Shown here in pieces: positions 8,044-16,898 of a stretch of 64,000 bases of DNA. Source of the stretch: Pseudomonas japonica. GTDB lineage: Bacteria > Pseudomonadota > Gammaproteobacteria > Pseudomonadales > Pseudomonadaceae. The position numbers were made by a program, and so were the translations under genes. The notes under the pieces are model-generated. The model saw only the letters and a program-made list of their open reading frames with translations. It was not told where the DNA came from and searched no databases. The stretch covers positions 124,001-188,000 of the forward strand of contig NZ_FZOL01000010.1 in assembly GCF_900188455.1 (NCBI RefSeq), read 5' to 3'. Every line of letters starts with the position of its first letter. Position 1 is the first letter of the stretch.

Positions 8044-10095
8044 TTACACCACATCCAGCTGATTGAGGACGAAGGCGTACTCCAGGGCCACATCGCGCAG
8101 GCCCTGATAGCGCCCGCTCATGCCGCCGTGGCCGGCGCCCAGTTCGGTCTTGAGCAGCAGCGGGTTGCTGTCGGTCCTGGTCACGCGCAACTTCGCCACC
8201 CATTTGGCCGCTTCCCAGTACTGCACGCGGCTGTCGTTGTAGCCGGCGATCACCAGCATGGCCGGGTAAGCCTGGGCGCTGACGTTCTCGTACGGCGCAT
8301 AGGCCTTGATCCGCTGGTACACCTCGGGCTCCTGCGGGTTGCCCCATTCGTCGTATTCGGTAACGGTCAGCGGCAGGTCGGGGTCGAGCATGGTGTTGAG
8401 GGTGTCGACGAACGGCACTTCGGCAATGGCGACCTTGAACAGCTGCGGACGCTGGTTCAGCACCGCGCCGATCAGCAGGCCGCCGGCGCTGCCGCCGCTG
8501 ATCGCCAGGCGGCTGGCGCTGGTCACGCCGGTCGCGATCAGGTGCTCGGCGCAGGCGATGAAGTCGCTGAAGGTGTTGGCCTTGTGTTCCTGCTTGCCGG
8601 CGCGGTACCAGGCCTCGCCCAGCTCGCCGCCACCGCGCACATGGGCGATGGCGAAGGCCACGCCGCGATCCAGCAGGCTCAGGCGGGCGTGGGAGAACCA
8701 CGGGTCGAGACTTTCGCCATAGGCGCCGTAGCCGTAGAGATACAGCGGCACCGGACGGCCGACGTCGGCGCGGCGCTGCACCAGGCTGATCGGCACCCGC
8801 GTGCCGTCGGTGGCGCGGGCCCACAGGCGCTGGCTGACATAGTCGTCGGCGTCGAAGTCGCCGAGCACCGGGGTCTGCTTGAGGATCTTCTGTGCGCCAT
8901 CGGCCAGCTCCAGCTGGCGCACCTGGGCCGGACGATTCAGCGCCTCGTAGCGCAGGCGGATGCGCGGGCTGGCGAACTCCAGGCTGTCCTGCACGTAGAG
9001 GCTGTAGGCCGCGTCCGGCAGTTGCACGCGGTAGCTCGGCAGGCCCGCCGGGCGGACCTCGATCACCGGCAGGCCACCTTCGCGCAGGCTCAGGGTCAGG
9101 GCGCTGGCGTTGAGGGTCAGGCCATCGAGCATGACGTCATCGCGGTGCGGCACCAGCACCCGCCACTGCTCGCGGGTCGGCAGCGAAGCGCTCGGCGCAT
9201 GGAACAGGGCGAAGTTGATGCCGTCCTGGTTGCTGCGCACGAACCAGTGCCATTCGCCGTCCAGCTTGCCGTGGTCGACGTCGTATTCGTGACCCTCGAC
9301 CCGTGGCGCGATGCACTGGAATGCCTGTTCCGGGGTATCGGCATCGAGGACCCAGGATTCGCTGGTGGTCTTGCTGTTGAGTGCCAGCACCAGTTGGCGT
9401 TCGGAGCTGGCGCGGTAGCAGTGCAGGAAGAAACGCCCGTCGTGTTCCTCGAACACGGTGTCGGCACCCGCGCTGCCGAGTCGGTGGCGACGCAGGCGGA
9501 ATGGCCGGTGGGTGTCGTCCAGTTCGGTGAAGAACAGGGTCTGGCTGTCGTTGGCCCAGGTCATGCTGCCGTCGCAGTCGTCGAACGGCAGTTCGTTGAG
9601 GGTGCCGTCGGCCAGTTCCTTCACGTACAGGGTGTAGATCTCGTCGCCGCTGGTATCCAGGCTGTAGGCCAGGCGCTGGTGGTCCGGGCTGACGTTGAAG
9701 GCGCCAAGGCTGAGAAAACCGCCGGCGGCCAGCACGTTGGGATCCAGCAGCAGTTCCTCGCGGCTTTCGTCGACGCTGTTGGAGTCGTCCGCCGGGCGCG
9801 GGCAGCGATAGTGCCGCGGGTATTCGTCGCCGGCGGTGGTGCGCGTGTAGTACAGGTACGGGCCCCAGGGCGAGGGCAGCGACAGGTCGGTTTCGAGGAT
9901 GCGGGCCTTGATCTCCTCGAACAGTTGCTCGCGCAGTGGCGCCTGATCGGCCAGTTGCGCTTCCTGGAAGGCATTCTCCGCTTCCAGGTAGGCCATCACC
10001 TCGGGCGTGTCGCGTTGCTGCAGCCAGGCATAGGGATCGGCACCGTCGTCGCGGCGGGCGAGCGGGGCAGAAAGGGCTGGGGCAGAGGAGGGCAT
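8044..10095 (-). CDS. ptrB: Oligopeptidase B (S9A family)
   Basis: This 683-residue cytoplasmic serine peptidase cleaves short peptides after Arg or Lys. The N-terminal beta-propeller (about residues 60-400) gates access to the alpha/beta-hydrolase catalytic domain. The nucleophile lies in ISGGSAGGLLIG and the catalytic His in GAGHGGMSGRY. RGGGELGEAWYRAGK is a conserved block of the S9A family. The frame extends to 10179, but ATG 10095 is preceded by an AAGGA ribosome site and gives about the length of the E. coli enzyme (686 residues). It is divergent from the membrane-protein gene at 10178. Confidence 0.92.
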   Translation of the reverse strand: MPSSAPALSAPLARRDDGADPYAWLQQRDTPEVMAYLEAENAFQEAQLADQAPLREQLFEEIKARILETDLSLPSPWGPYLYYTRTTAGDEYPRHYRCPRPADDSNSVDESREELLLDPNVLAAGGFLSLGAFNVSPDHQRLAYSLDTSGDEIYTLYVKELADGTLNELPFDDCDGSMTWANDSQTLFFTELDDTHRPFRLRRHRLGSAGADTVFEEHDGRFFLHCYRASSERQLVLALNSKTTSESWVLDADTPEQAFQCIAPRVEGHEYDVDHGKLDGEWHWFVRSNQDGINFALFHAPSASLPTREQWRVLVPHRDDVMLDGLTLNASALTLSLREGGLPVIEVRPAGLPSYRVQLPDAAYSLYVQDSLEFASPRIRLRYEALNRPAQVRQLELADGAQKILKQTPVLGDFDADDYVSQRLWARATDGTRVPISLVQRRADVGRPVPLYLYGYGAYGESLDPWFSHARLSLLDRGVAFAIAHVRGGGELGEAWYRAGKQEHKANTFSDFIACAEHLIATGVTSASRLAISGGSAGGLLIGAVLNQRPQLFKVAIAEVPFVDTLNTMLDPDLPLTVTEYDEWGNPQEPEVYQRIKAYAPYENVSAQAYPAMLVIAGYNDSRVQYWEAAKWVAKLRVTRTDSNPLLLKTELGAGHGGMSGRYQGLRDVALEYAFVLNQLDVV

Positions 10096-10177
10096 GTGCG
10101 GTTCCTTGGCTGGGGGGCGCCTGCGCGCGGAAAAATCGTTATCATAAGCGCCTGTTTGCCTACCTTCCACGGACGCC

Positions 10178-10660
10178 ATGACCGAAAACGATTATCTGTA
10201 CGCCTGGGGACTGTATGCCCTGGCTGCCCTGGGTTGCCTGTGGGTGGGTTTCCGTATCACCGGCTGGATGTGGCGCTGGCTGCGCGAGCCGCTGCGCCTG
10301 CTGCTGGCGGTACTGCTGCTGACCCCGACCATCGTCGATCCGGCCAAGGACCTGTTCGCCCCGGCCATCGCCATCAGCGCCCTCGATCTGGCCTTCAAGG
10401 TCGGCAACAACGTCTGGCGTGCCGCCGCGGACCTGGCGATGTACGGCATGATCGCCTTCGCCCTGTACCTGATCTTCGTCGCCATCCGCATGCCGCTGGA
10501 GGCTCGCGGCCGGGCCCGTCGCGAGCGCGCCGAAGCGGCGGCCAGGCGGGATGCCGAGGAAGTCATGGCCGAGCCTGCGGACAGCCGCGAGCGCTATCGC
10601 AACGAACCGCCGGAGCCGCCGCTGGGCGGCCCGCGTCAGCGTCTCGAACCGCGTCTCTGA
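10178..10660 (+). CDS. Inner-membrane protein of unknown function
   Basis: This 160-residue protein has three hydrophobic segments: YAWGLYALAALGCLWVGF near residue 8, LRLLLAVLLLTPTI near 40, and AMYGMIAFALYLIFVAI near 88. A charged cytoplasmic C-terminus rich in Arg, Glu and Pro follows. Similar proteins are conserved in Pseudomonas without assigned function. It starts at ATG 10178 and is followed after 24 bases by the class II amidotransferase and then a DUF2937 gene, so it probably opens a three-gene transcript. No domain is recognised. Confidence 0.75.
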   Translation: MTENDYLYAWGLYALAALGCLWVGFRITGWMWRWLREPLRLLLAVLLLTPTIVDPAKDLFAPAIAISALDLAFKVGNNVWRAAADLAMYGMIAFALYLIFVAIRMPLEARGRARRERAEAAARRDAEEVMAEPADSRERYRNEPPEPPLGGPRQRLEPRL

Positions 10661-10684
10661 GCGCAGCCCTGGAGCGACCCGAAC

Positions 10685-11461
10685 ATGTGTGAACTGCTGG
10701 GCATGAGCGCCAACGTCCCTACCGATATCGTCTTCAGCTTCACCGGCCTGATGCAGCGCGGCGGCCGCACCGGCCCGCACCGCGACGGCTGGGGCATCGG
10801 CTTCTACGAAGGCCGCGGCCTGCGGGTGTTCCAGGACCCGGCGGCAAGCTGCGAATCGGAAGTCGCCAACCTGGTGCAGCGGTACCCGATCAAGAGCGAA
10901 GTGGTCATCGGCCATATCCGCCAGGCCAACGTCGGCAAGGTCTGCCTGTCCAACACCCACCCGTTCGTCCGCGAACTGTGGGGACGCAACTGGTGCTTCG
11001 CGCACAACGGCCAGCTGGCCGGCCTCGACGGTCTGCGCACCTTCTACCGGCCGATTGGCGACACCGACAGCGAAGCGGCGTTCTGCGACCTGCTCAACCG
11101 TATCCGCGAAGCCTTCCCCGAGCCGGTGGAGGCCGAGCAACTGCTGCCGGTGCTGCGGCAGGCCTGCGCCGAGTACCGCGGCAAGGGCGTGTTCAACTGC
11201 CTGCTCAGCGATGGCGACTGGCTGTTCTGCTTCTGCTCGACCAAGCTGGTGCATATCACCCGGCGCGCGCCGTTCGGCCCGGCGCGGCTCAAGGACGTCG
11301 ACATGATCGTCGACTTCCACGCCGAAACCACACCCGATGACGTGGTCACGGTCATCACCACCGAAGCGCTCACCGAGAACGAAACCTGGCAGCGTTACCA
11401 GCCCGGCGAGTGGGGCCTGTGGCGCAAGGGCGAATGCATCGCCCAGGGCCAGACCAGCTAA
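10685..11461 (+). CDS. yafJ: Class II glutamine amidotransferase, YafJ-like
   Basis: This 258-residue protein is a stand-alone Ntn-type glutamine amidotransferase domain. Cys2 directly after the start Met is the expected nucleophile (MCELLGMSAN). RGGRTGPHRDGWGIGFYEG and IGHIRQANVGKVCLSNTHPF contain the conserved Arg, Gly-Trp-Gly and Thr-His-Pro positions that bind glutamine, and WCFAHNGQL is the next signature. YafJ proteins have no synthetase partner domain and their acceptor is unknown. It lies within a short co-directional cluster between two small membrane proteins. Confidence 0.88.
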   Translation: MCELLGMSANVPTDIVFSFTGLMQRGGRTGPHRDGWGIGFYEGRGLRVFQDPAASCESEVANLVQRYPIKSEVVIGHIRQANVGKVCLSNTHPFVRELWGRNWCFAHNGQLAGLDGLRTFYRPIGDTDSEAAFCDLLNRIREAFPEPVEAEQLLPVLRQACAEYRGKGVFNCLLSDGDWLFCFCSTKLVHITRRAPFGPARLKDVDMIVDFHAETTPDDVVTVITTEALTENETWQRYQPGEWGLWRKGECIAQGQTS

Positions 11462-11471
11462 GGACGGGCAC

Positions 11472-11993
11472 ATGCTCAGAAGCTACCTGCGGTTGATCCT
11501 GTTCACATGCGGCCTGTTGCTGGGCATTCAGGTTCCCGGCCTGATCAACGACTACAGCCAGCGCGTGCAGGCGCACCTGCTGGAGTCGCGGGAGGGCCTG
11601 AAGGGCTTCCAGCAGACCGCGCAGCGTTTCTTCAAGGGCGACCTGCAGGCCCTGGTGCGGCATTACCGCGCCAGCGACGATCCGGTGTTCCAGAGCGATG
11701 CCGAGAGCATCGACAGCCTGGTCAGCCGCAACCGCATGCTCGAGGGCGAGTGGCAGGCACTGCAGGCCGGATGGGCCAGTCGCACCCTGCATGTGCTGAC
11801 CCAGCCGGACCCGGCGATCCGCGAGGAAACCCTCAAGGGCTACAGCTACCAGATTCTCCTCACGCCGGAAGCGGCGGGCTGGGGCCTGAGTTGCGCGTTG
11901 CTGTTCGCGCTGGTGGTGGAAAGCCTGTTGCTGCTGGTCGGCTGGGTGATCATGGGTGGTCGGCGCAAGGCCGTGCAGCCCAGCTGGCGTTAA
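11472..11993 (+). CDS. DUF2937 membrane protein
   Basis: This 173-residue protein has an N-terminal helix (LRLILFTCGLLLGIQVPGL) and a C-terminal helix (LSCALLFALVVESLLLLVGWVIM) that flank a soluble, probably periplasmic helical region. The arrangement fits the DUF2937 family, whose function is unknown. ATG 11472 lies 10 bases after the amidotransferase stop, so the two are likely co-transcribed. The pxpABC operon begins 21 bases further on and could belong to the same transcript. Confidence 0.78.
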   Translation: MLRSYLRLILFTCGLLLGIQVPGLINDYSQRVQAHLLESREGLKGFQQTAQRFFKGDLQALVRHYRASDDPVFQSDAESIDSLVSRNRMLEGEWQALQAGWASRTLHVLTQPDPAIREETLKGYSYQILLTPEAAGWGLSCALLFALVVESLLLLVGWVIMGGRRKAVQPSWR

Positions 11994-12014
11994 CCTCTTT
12001 TCGGAGCCCCTGCC

Positions 12015-12767
12015 GTGAGCCGTCTGCTACTGAACTGCGATATGGGCGAAAGCTTTGGCAACTGGACGATGGGTCTGGATGCCGAGGTCATGCCCTTCGT
12101 CGACTGCGCCAACATCGCCTGCGGTTTTCACGCCGGCGATCCCGGGATCATGCGCCAGACCGTGGCCCTGGCCGTGGCGAACAAGGTCAGGATCGGCGCC
12201 CATCCGTCCTACCCCGACCTGGTCGGCTTCGGCCGCCGCTCCATGGCTTGCAGCAACGAGGAAATCCGCGACCTGCTGCATTACCAGATCGGCGCGCTGG
12301 ACGGCATCTGCCGGGTCCAGGGCAGCCGTGTGGCCTACGTCAAACCCCATGGCGCGCTGTACAACGACATGATGGCCGACCATGGCAAGCTGCGTGCCGT
12401 GCTCGAAGCCGTGGCCGCCTACGACCGGCACTTGCCGCTGATGCTCATGGCCACCGCCGACGACAGCGCGGCGCGGGCGCTGGGTGACGAACTGGGCGTG
12501 ACCCTGTGGTTCGAAGCCTTCGCCGATCGCGCCTATGACGCCGCCGGCCGCCTGCTCTCCCGACGCCTGCCAGGGGCGGTGCATCACGATCCGGCGCTGA
12601 TCGTCGAGCAGGCCCTGCGCCTGGCCCGGGGCGAGGCGCTGAGCGCCAGCGACGGCAGTGCCGTGCGACTGCGTGCGCAGACCCTCTGCGTGCATGGCGA
12701 CAACGACAGCTCGCTGGCGGCGGTACGGCAGATCCGCCAGGCCCTGGATGCCCTGACCGCCTCATGA
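12015..12767 (+). CDS. pxpA: 5-oxoprolinase subunit A (LamB/YcsF family)
   Basis: PxpA, with PxpB and PxpC, forms the bacterial ATP-dependent 5-oxoprolinase that opens pyroglutamate to glutamate, a housekeeping damage-removal reaction. The 250-residue protein starts [14 protein letters not shown] and contains [15 protein letters not shown] and [16 protein letters not shown], the family signatures with probable metal-binding Asp and His residues. [10 protein letters not shown] is another conserved block. Translation begins at GTG 12015. The last codons overlap the pxpB start by four bases, which indicates translational coupling. Confidence 0.93.
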   Translation: MSRLLLNCDMGESFGNWTMGLDAEVMPFVDCANIACGFHAGDPGIMRQTVALAVANKVRIGAHPSYPDLVGFGRRSMACSNEEIRDLLHYQIGALDGICRVQGSRVAYVKPHGALYNDMMADHGKLRAVLEAVAAYDRHLPLMLMATADDSAARALGDELGVTLWFEAFADRAYDAAGRLLSRRLPGAVHHDPALIVEQALRLARGEALSASDGSAVRLRAQTLCVHGDNDSSLAAVRQIRQALDALTAS

Positions 12768-13459
12768 AGCCGCGTATCGAAGTGGTCGCCCTCGACGCAC
12801 TGATGGTGCGGCTGTTCGATACCATCGACGAAGCCAACATGCCCTGGATGCTCGCCGCCAGCCACAGGCTGCGGGCGACGTTCGGCGCACGGCTGGTCGA
12901 ACTGGTGCCGTCCTACACGACGCTGATGGTGCAGTTCGACTGCGCGCCGGGTGAGGCGCGGGCGCTGGTCGCCGAGGCGTTGCGCGACCTGCGGCCCGAC
13001 AGCGGCCAGGGCGGGCGGTCCATGCGGATGGCGGTGTGGTACGACGCCAGCGTCGGGCCGGAACTGCCGGTGCTGGCGGCGCGTTGCGGGGTCGGCGAGG
13101 CGGAAATCATCAAGCGGCACACGGGCCGCGAGTATCAGGTGTTCGCCCTGGGCTTCGCGCCCGGGTTCGCCTTCATGGGGCTGGTGGAGGAGTCCCTGGC
13201 CGCGCCGCGCCTGGCCACCCCGCGCAAGCGCGTGGCGGCGGGCAGCGTGGGGATTGCCGAGCGGCAGACCGCCGCTTACCCGGCCCTGTCCCCCGGCGGC
13301 TGGAACCTGATCGGGCGTACCCCGGCGCCGTTGTTCGATCGTCAGCGTGACGGCTACAGCCTGTTGCAGCCGGGGGATCGGGTGCGCTTCGTGGCGATCG
13401 AACGGGACGAATTCGTCAGGCTGGGCGGCGACGACACGCCGCTGGAGGAGCGCTCGTGA
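12764..13459 (+). CDS. pxpB: 5-oxoprolinase subunit B (KipI family)
   Basis: This 231-residue subunit belongs to the KipI/allophanate-hydrolase-subunit-1 family, and with PxpC it carries the ATP-dependent step of 5-oxoproline cleavage. Visible signatures are [21 protein letters not shown] and the following [19 protein letters not shown], then [12 protein letters not shown]. It overlaps both neighbours: ATG 12764 lies in the end of pxpA, and its TGA overlaps the GTG start of pxpC. The tight coupling supports a stoichiometric complex. Confidence 0.93.
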   Translation: MKPRIEVVALDALMVRLFDTIDEANMPWMLAASHRLRATFGARLVELVPSYTTLMVQFDCAPGEARALVAEALRDLRPDSGQGGRSMRMAVWYDASVGPELPVLAARCGVGEAEIIKRHTGREYQVFALGFAPGFAFMGLVEESLAAPRLATPRKRVAAGSVGIAERQTAAYPALSPGGWNLIGRTPAPLFDRQRDGYSLLQPGDRVRFVAIERDEFVRLGGDDTPLEERS

Positions 13460-14376
13460 GTCGTCTGCGTATCGAAGCCAGCACGCCGCTGTGCCAGCTG
13501 CAGGACAGCGGGCGTTTCGGCGTTCGTCATCTTGGCGTGACCCAGGGTGGATCGCTGGACTGGGTATCGGCGCGTTGGGCCAACTGGTTGCTGGATAATC
13601 CGGCGGATGCGCCGGTGGTGGAGATCACCCTGGGTGGTTTTGCCGTGGTGGCCGAGGCGGATTGCCAACTGGCCCTGGCGGGCGCGGACCTCGATGCGCG
13701 GGTCGATGGCGAGCCGCTGAAACCCTGGCGCAGCTTCACCCTGCGCAAGGGCCGGCGTTTGCAGTTCAGCCAGCCATTGCAGGGCGCGCGGGCCTACCTG
13801 GCGGCGCCGGGAGGGTTCGTTGCACCCCGGGTGCTGGGCAGTTGCGCCACGGTGGTACGCGAAGGGCTGGGCGGGCCGGACGCGGCCGGGCGGGCGCTGG
13901 CCAAGGGCGATGAGCTGCACTTCGAAGGGCGATCACAGGGGCGTGGCGACGTGCCTGAAGCGTTGCGTCCGTGCCTGGCGGGGGTGGCCTGTCTGGATCT
14001 GGTGATGGGCGCGCAGTTGGGCGAGTTCAGCGGGCAGAGCCTGTTCGACCTGTTCAACAGCGACTGGACGCTGGACAGTCGCGGCGACCGCATGGGCATA
14101 CGCCTGACCGGGCCGGTGTTGCGCTACCAGGGCCAGCCGATGATTTCCGAGGGCATCCCGCTGGGCGCGGTGCAGGTGCCGCCGGACGGGCAGCCGATCG
14201 TGTTGCTCAATGACCGGCAGACGATTGGCGGGTATCCGCGGCTGGGGGCGTTGACGCCGCTGGCGGTGGCACGGTTGGCGCAGTGTCTGCCGGGGGAGAA
14301 GGTGCGGTTCAGGGCGGTGGTGCAGGCGTTGGCGTGGGGCGAGATGCAGAATTGGTTTGCGGGCGTGCCCCTGTAG
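13456..14376 (+). CDS. pxpC: 5-oxoprolinase subunit C (biotin-dependent carboxyltransferase family)
   Basis: This 306-residue subunit belongs to the KipA/allophanate-hydrolase-subunit-2 family and completes the 5-oxoprolinase complex. Signatures include TPLCQLQDSGRFGVRHLGV near the start, AYLAAPGGF, and DRMGIRLTGP with SEGIPLGAVQVPPDGQP. The start is GTG 13456, overlapping the pxpB stop. The TAG stop codon (14374-14376) lies inside the first REP arm that follows (GTAGGAGCGTGG), so the REP element defines the end of the protein after the GVPL residues. The operon has no dedicated regulator in this window. Confidence 0.93.
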   Translation: MSRLRIEASTPLCQLQDSGRFGVRHLGVTQGGSLDWVSARWANWLLDNPADAPVVEITLGGFAVVAEADCQLALAGADLDARVDGEPLKPWRSFTLRKGRRLQFSQPLQGARAYLAAPGGFVAPRVLGSCATVVREGLGGPDAAGRALAKGDELHFEGRSQGRGDVPEALRPCLAGVACLDLVMGAQLGEFSGQSLFDLFNSDWTLDSRGDRMGIRLTGPVLRYQGQPMISEGIPLGAVQVPPDGQPIVLLNDRQTIGGYPRLGALTPLAVARLAQCLPGEKVRFRAVVQALAWGEMQNWFAGVPL

Positions 14377-14474
14377 GAGCGTGGCTTGCCCGCGAAGGAC
14401 CGTGCAGCGGTCCCGGACCTCACCGCTATCAGGGACCGCTACGCGGTCCTTCGCAGGCAAGCCAGCTCCTACAG
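14373..14474. repeat. REP pair (REPIN-like) carrying the pxpC stop codon
   Basis: Two inverted copies of the GTAGGAGCGTGGCTTGCCCGCGAAGGACCG unit are seen with a short AT-richer spacer; the second is the CTTCGCAGGCAAGCCAGCTCCTAC arm. The TAG of the first GTAGGAG is the pxpC stop codon. It separates the convergent pxp and VWA genes. Confidence 0.88.
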
Positions 14475-14494
14475 AGGACCGCGCAGGCAGACCA

Positions 14495-15673
14495 TTACTT
14501 GGAGAGGAACCGCATCCCTTCTTCCAGCCCCTGCAAGGTCAGCGGATACATCCGGTCCTCGATCAGTTCGCGGACGATATTGGTCGACGACGTGTAGTTC
14601 CAGGTGTTCTTCGGATACGGGTTGATCCAGATGAGCTTCTTGAACTTCTCCATGAAGCGCTGCATCCACACATACCCGGCTTCCTCGTTCCAGTGCTCGA
14701 CGCTACCCCCCGGCTGGGTGATCTCGTAGGGCGCCATGGCCGCATCGCCGACGAACACCACCTTGTAGTCGGCGCCGTACTTGTGCAGCAGGTCCAGGGT
14801 CGAGGTGCGCTCCGAGGTGCGGCGCAGGTTGTTCTTCCACACCGACTCGTAGACGAAGTTGTGGAAGTAGTAGTACTCCAGGTGCTTGAACTCGGTCTTG
14901 CACGCGGAGAACAGCTCTTCGCAGATCTTCACGTGGGCATCCATCGAACCGCCGATATCGAACAGCAGCAACAGCTTCACGCTGTTGCGCCGCTCCGGGC
15001 GCATCTGGATGTTGAGCAGGCCGGCATCGCGGGCGGTGTGGTCGATGGTGCCGTCGATATCCAGCTCGTCCGCGGCGCCCTGGCGGGCGAACTTGCGCAG
15101 CCGGCGCAGGGCCAGCTTGATGTTGCGCGTGCCCAGTTCGACCTGGTCGTCGAGGTTCTTGTACTCGCGCTGGTCCCAGACTTTCACCGCCTTGCCCTGG
15201 CGCTTGCCGGCATCGCCGATGCGAATGCCTTCCGGGTTGAAACCGCCCGAACCGAACGGGCTGGTGCCACCGGTGCCGATCCACTTGTTGCCGCCGGCAT
15301 GGCGTTCCTTCTGTTCTTCCAGGCGTTTCTTGAACTCTTCGATCAGCTTGTCCAGCCCGCCGAGGGACTGGATCTGCGCACGTTCCTCGTCCGTCAGCGA
15401 GCGCTCGAACTCCTTGCGCAGCCAGTCTTCGGGAATCAGCGCCTCAAGGTGCCGATCGAGGTTTTCCAGCCCCTTGAAGTAGGCGGAAAAGGCCCGGTCG
15501 AACTTGTCGAAATGCCGTTCGTCCTTCACCAGGATGGCCCGCGACAGGTAGTAGAACTCGTCCATGTCGGCGAAGGTGACCCGTTGCTTCAGGGCATTGA
15601 GCAGGTCGAGCAGTTCGCGCACCGACACCGGCACCTTCGCCGCGCGCATTTCATTGAACAGATTGAGCAGCAT
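14495..15673 (-). CDS. VWA domain protein, CoxE-like
   Basis: This 392-residue cytoplasmic protein is the usual partner of a MoxR AAA+ ATPase. The N-terminal half is helical (MLLNLFNEMRAAKVPVSVRE). The C-terminal half is a von Willebrand factor A fold whose metal site reads LLLFDIGGSMDAH, that is DxGxS, with VFVGDAAMAPYEI as a later motif. MoxR-VWA pairs act as chaperone-like systems that insert cofactors or remodel complexes. It follows the AAA+ gene by 19 bases, so the two form an operon. The client complex is not evident from the neighbours (cysK, pxp). Confidence 0.87.
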   Translation of the reverse strand: MLLNLFNEMRAAKVPVSVRELLDLLNALKQRVTFADMDEFYYLSRAILVKDERHFDKFDRAFSAYFKGLENLDRHLEALIPEDWLRKEFERSLTDEERAQIQSLGGLDKLIEEFKKRLEEQKERHAGGNKWIGTGGTSPFGSGGFNPEGIRIGDAGKRQGKAVKVWDQREYKNLDDQVELGTRNIKLALRRLRKFARQGAADELDIDGTIDHTARDAGLLNIQMRPERRNSVKLLLLFDIGGSMDAHVKICEELFSACKTEFKHLEYYYFHNFVYESVWKNNLRRTSERTSTLDLLHKYGADYKVVFVGDAAMAPYEITQPGGSVEHWNEEAGYVWMQRFMEKFKKLIWINPYPKNTWNYTSSTNIVRELIEDRMYPLTLQGLEEGMRFLSK

Positions 15674-15692
15674 GGCGATCGCCCCCGTGGCT

Positions 15693-16538
15693 TCAGCGGT
15701 TGCCGCGACGGCTCATGAAGGCCAGGCGTTCGAGCAGTTGCACGTCCTGTTCGTTCTTCACCAGGGCGCCGGCCAGCGGCGGGATGGCCTTGGTCGGATC
15801 GCGCTCGCGCAGTACGGCCTCGCCGATGTTGTCGGCCATCAGCAGCTTGAGCCAGTCCACCAGTTCCGAGGTCGAGGGCTTTTTCTTCAGGCCCGGAACC
15901 TTGCGCACGTCGAAGAACACGTCCAGCGCCTCGCTGACCAGGTCCTTCTTGATGTTGGGGTAGTGCACGTCGACGATCTGCTGCAGGGTGTCGCGGTCGG
16001 GGAAGGCGATGTAGTGGAAGAAGCAGCGGCGCAGGAAGGCGTCAGGCAATTCCTTCTCGTTGTTCGAGGTGATGATGATGATCGGGCGCTGTTTGGCCTT
16101 GATCGTCTCGTCGGTCTCGTAAACGTAGAACTCCATCTTGTCCAGTTCCTGCAACAGGTCGTTGGGGAACTCGATGTCGGCCTTGTCGATTTCGTCGATC
16201 AGCAGGATCACCCGCTCCTCGGCCTCGAAGGCTTCCCACAGCTTGCCTTTCTTCAGGTAGTTGCGCACGTCGTGGACCTTGTCCACGCCCAACTGCGAAT
16301 CGCGCAGGCGGCTGACCGCATCGTATTCATACAGGCCCTGGTGGGCCTTGGTGGTGGACTTGATGTGCCAGGTGATCAGCTTGGCGCCGAAGGACGCCGC
16401 CAGTTGCTCGGCGAGCATGGTCTTGCCGGTGCCCGGCTCACCCTTGACCAGCAGCGGTCGTTCCAGGGTGATCGCCGCGTTGACCGCCAGTTTCAGGTCG
16501 TCTGTGGCGACGTATGCGCTGGTGCCTTCGAACTTCAT
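15693..16538 (-). CDS. MoxR-family AAA+ ATPase
   Basis: This 281-residue ATPase carries Walker A (VKGEPGTGKTMLAEQLA) near residue 36, Walker B (VILLIDEIDKAD) near 110, a sensor region (IIITSNNEKELPDAFLRRC) with the Arg finger, and a C-terminal lid. MoxR proteins use ATP to remodel or activate partner complexes together with VWA proteins, and the VWA partner is encoded directly downstream. I recall the same AAA+/VWA/cysK neighbourhood in P. aeruginosa. A small ORF (16662-16760) lies upstream on the same strand. Confidence 0.9.
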   Translation of the reverse strand: MKFEGTSAYVATDDLKLAVNAAITLERPLLVKGEPGTGKTMLAEQLAASFGAKLITWHIKSTTKAHQGLYEYDAVSRLRDSQLGVDKVHDVRNYLKKGKLWEAFEAEERVILLIDEIDKADIEFPNDLLQELDKMEFYVYETDETIKAKQRPIIIITSNNEKELPDAFLRRCFFHYIAFPDRDTLQQIVDVHYPNIKKDLVSEALDVFFDVRKVPGLKKKPSTSELVDWLKLLMADNIGEAVLRERDPTKAIPPLAGALVKNEQDVQLLERLAFMSRRGNR

Positions 16539-16632
16539 CTGTCCATCCTCGTTGCGAATGCCAGGGGGCTTGGCCCTGGTGGAAAATTGTCATACGCGAC
16601 TATAACGCGCGTCCTACAGGAGTGGGAACGCA

Positions 16633-16663
16633 GACGGCCCATTCAGTCTCTGAATGGGCCGTC
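16633..16663. terminator. Perfect 14-bp hairpin, probable terminator
   Basis: GACGGCCCATTCAG and CTGAATGGGCCGTC pair perfectly around a TCT loop. There is no obvious T tract on either strand. It overlaps the stop codon of the small minus-strand ORF at 16662-16760 and lies upstream of the MoxR gene. It could end the small transcript or protect an RNA end. Confidence 0.5.
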
Positions 16664-16760
16664 ACTCGGTGGCTCGGTCAGACTTGGGCGGCGAACGCTC
16701 GCAGCGTGCGTCGAAGGCTTCGATGAAGCCGTTGCGCAGGATCCGCGGGAAGCATTTCAT
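16662..16760 (-). CDS. Possible 32-residue small protein
   Basis: The gap of about 360 bases between moxR and cysK contains this minus-strand ORF. It encodes a basic, amphipathic-looking peptide starting MKCFPRILRNGFIEAFDARC. An AAGAGG ribosome site lies four bases before the ATG, and a perfect 14-bp hairpin overlaps the stop codon; both favour a real small gene or a leader. No family is recognised. The rest of the gap (16761-16898) holds only the cysK leader, in which I see no known riboswitch. Confidence 0.3.
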   Translation of the reverse strand: MKCFPRILRNGFIEAFDARCERSPPKSDRATE

Positions 16761-16898
16761 CGGCCTCTTGCGGAATGCGGAGGGACACGGATGAACGGTT
16801 GGCCCGAGGCGCCCCGACGGAGTTTCACCGGGGTAGACGCCCTTCCGGGGCAGGCTTACCCTTGAGGTTTTCGCTCGGTGCCAAAAGGACCTCCTGCC

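Noticed and set aside
7933..10692. Long plus-strand frame of about 919 codons opposite oligopeptidase B
   Set aside because: It mirrors the ptrB gene; its composition is typical of an antisense frame, and it runs through the real start codons of two plus-strand genes.
16761..16898. Riboswitch in the cysK leader
   Set aside because: The GC-rich leader can form small stems, but I see no match to a known riboswitch core.
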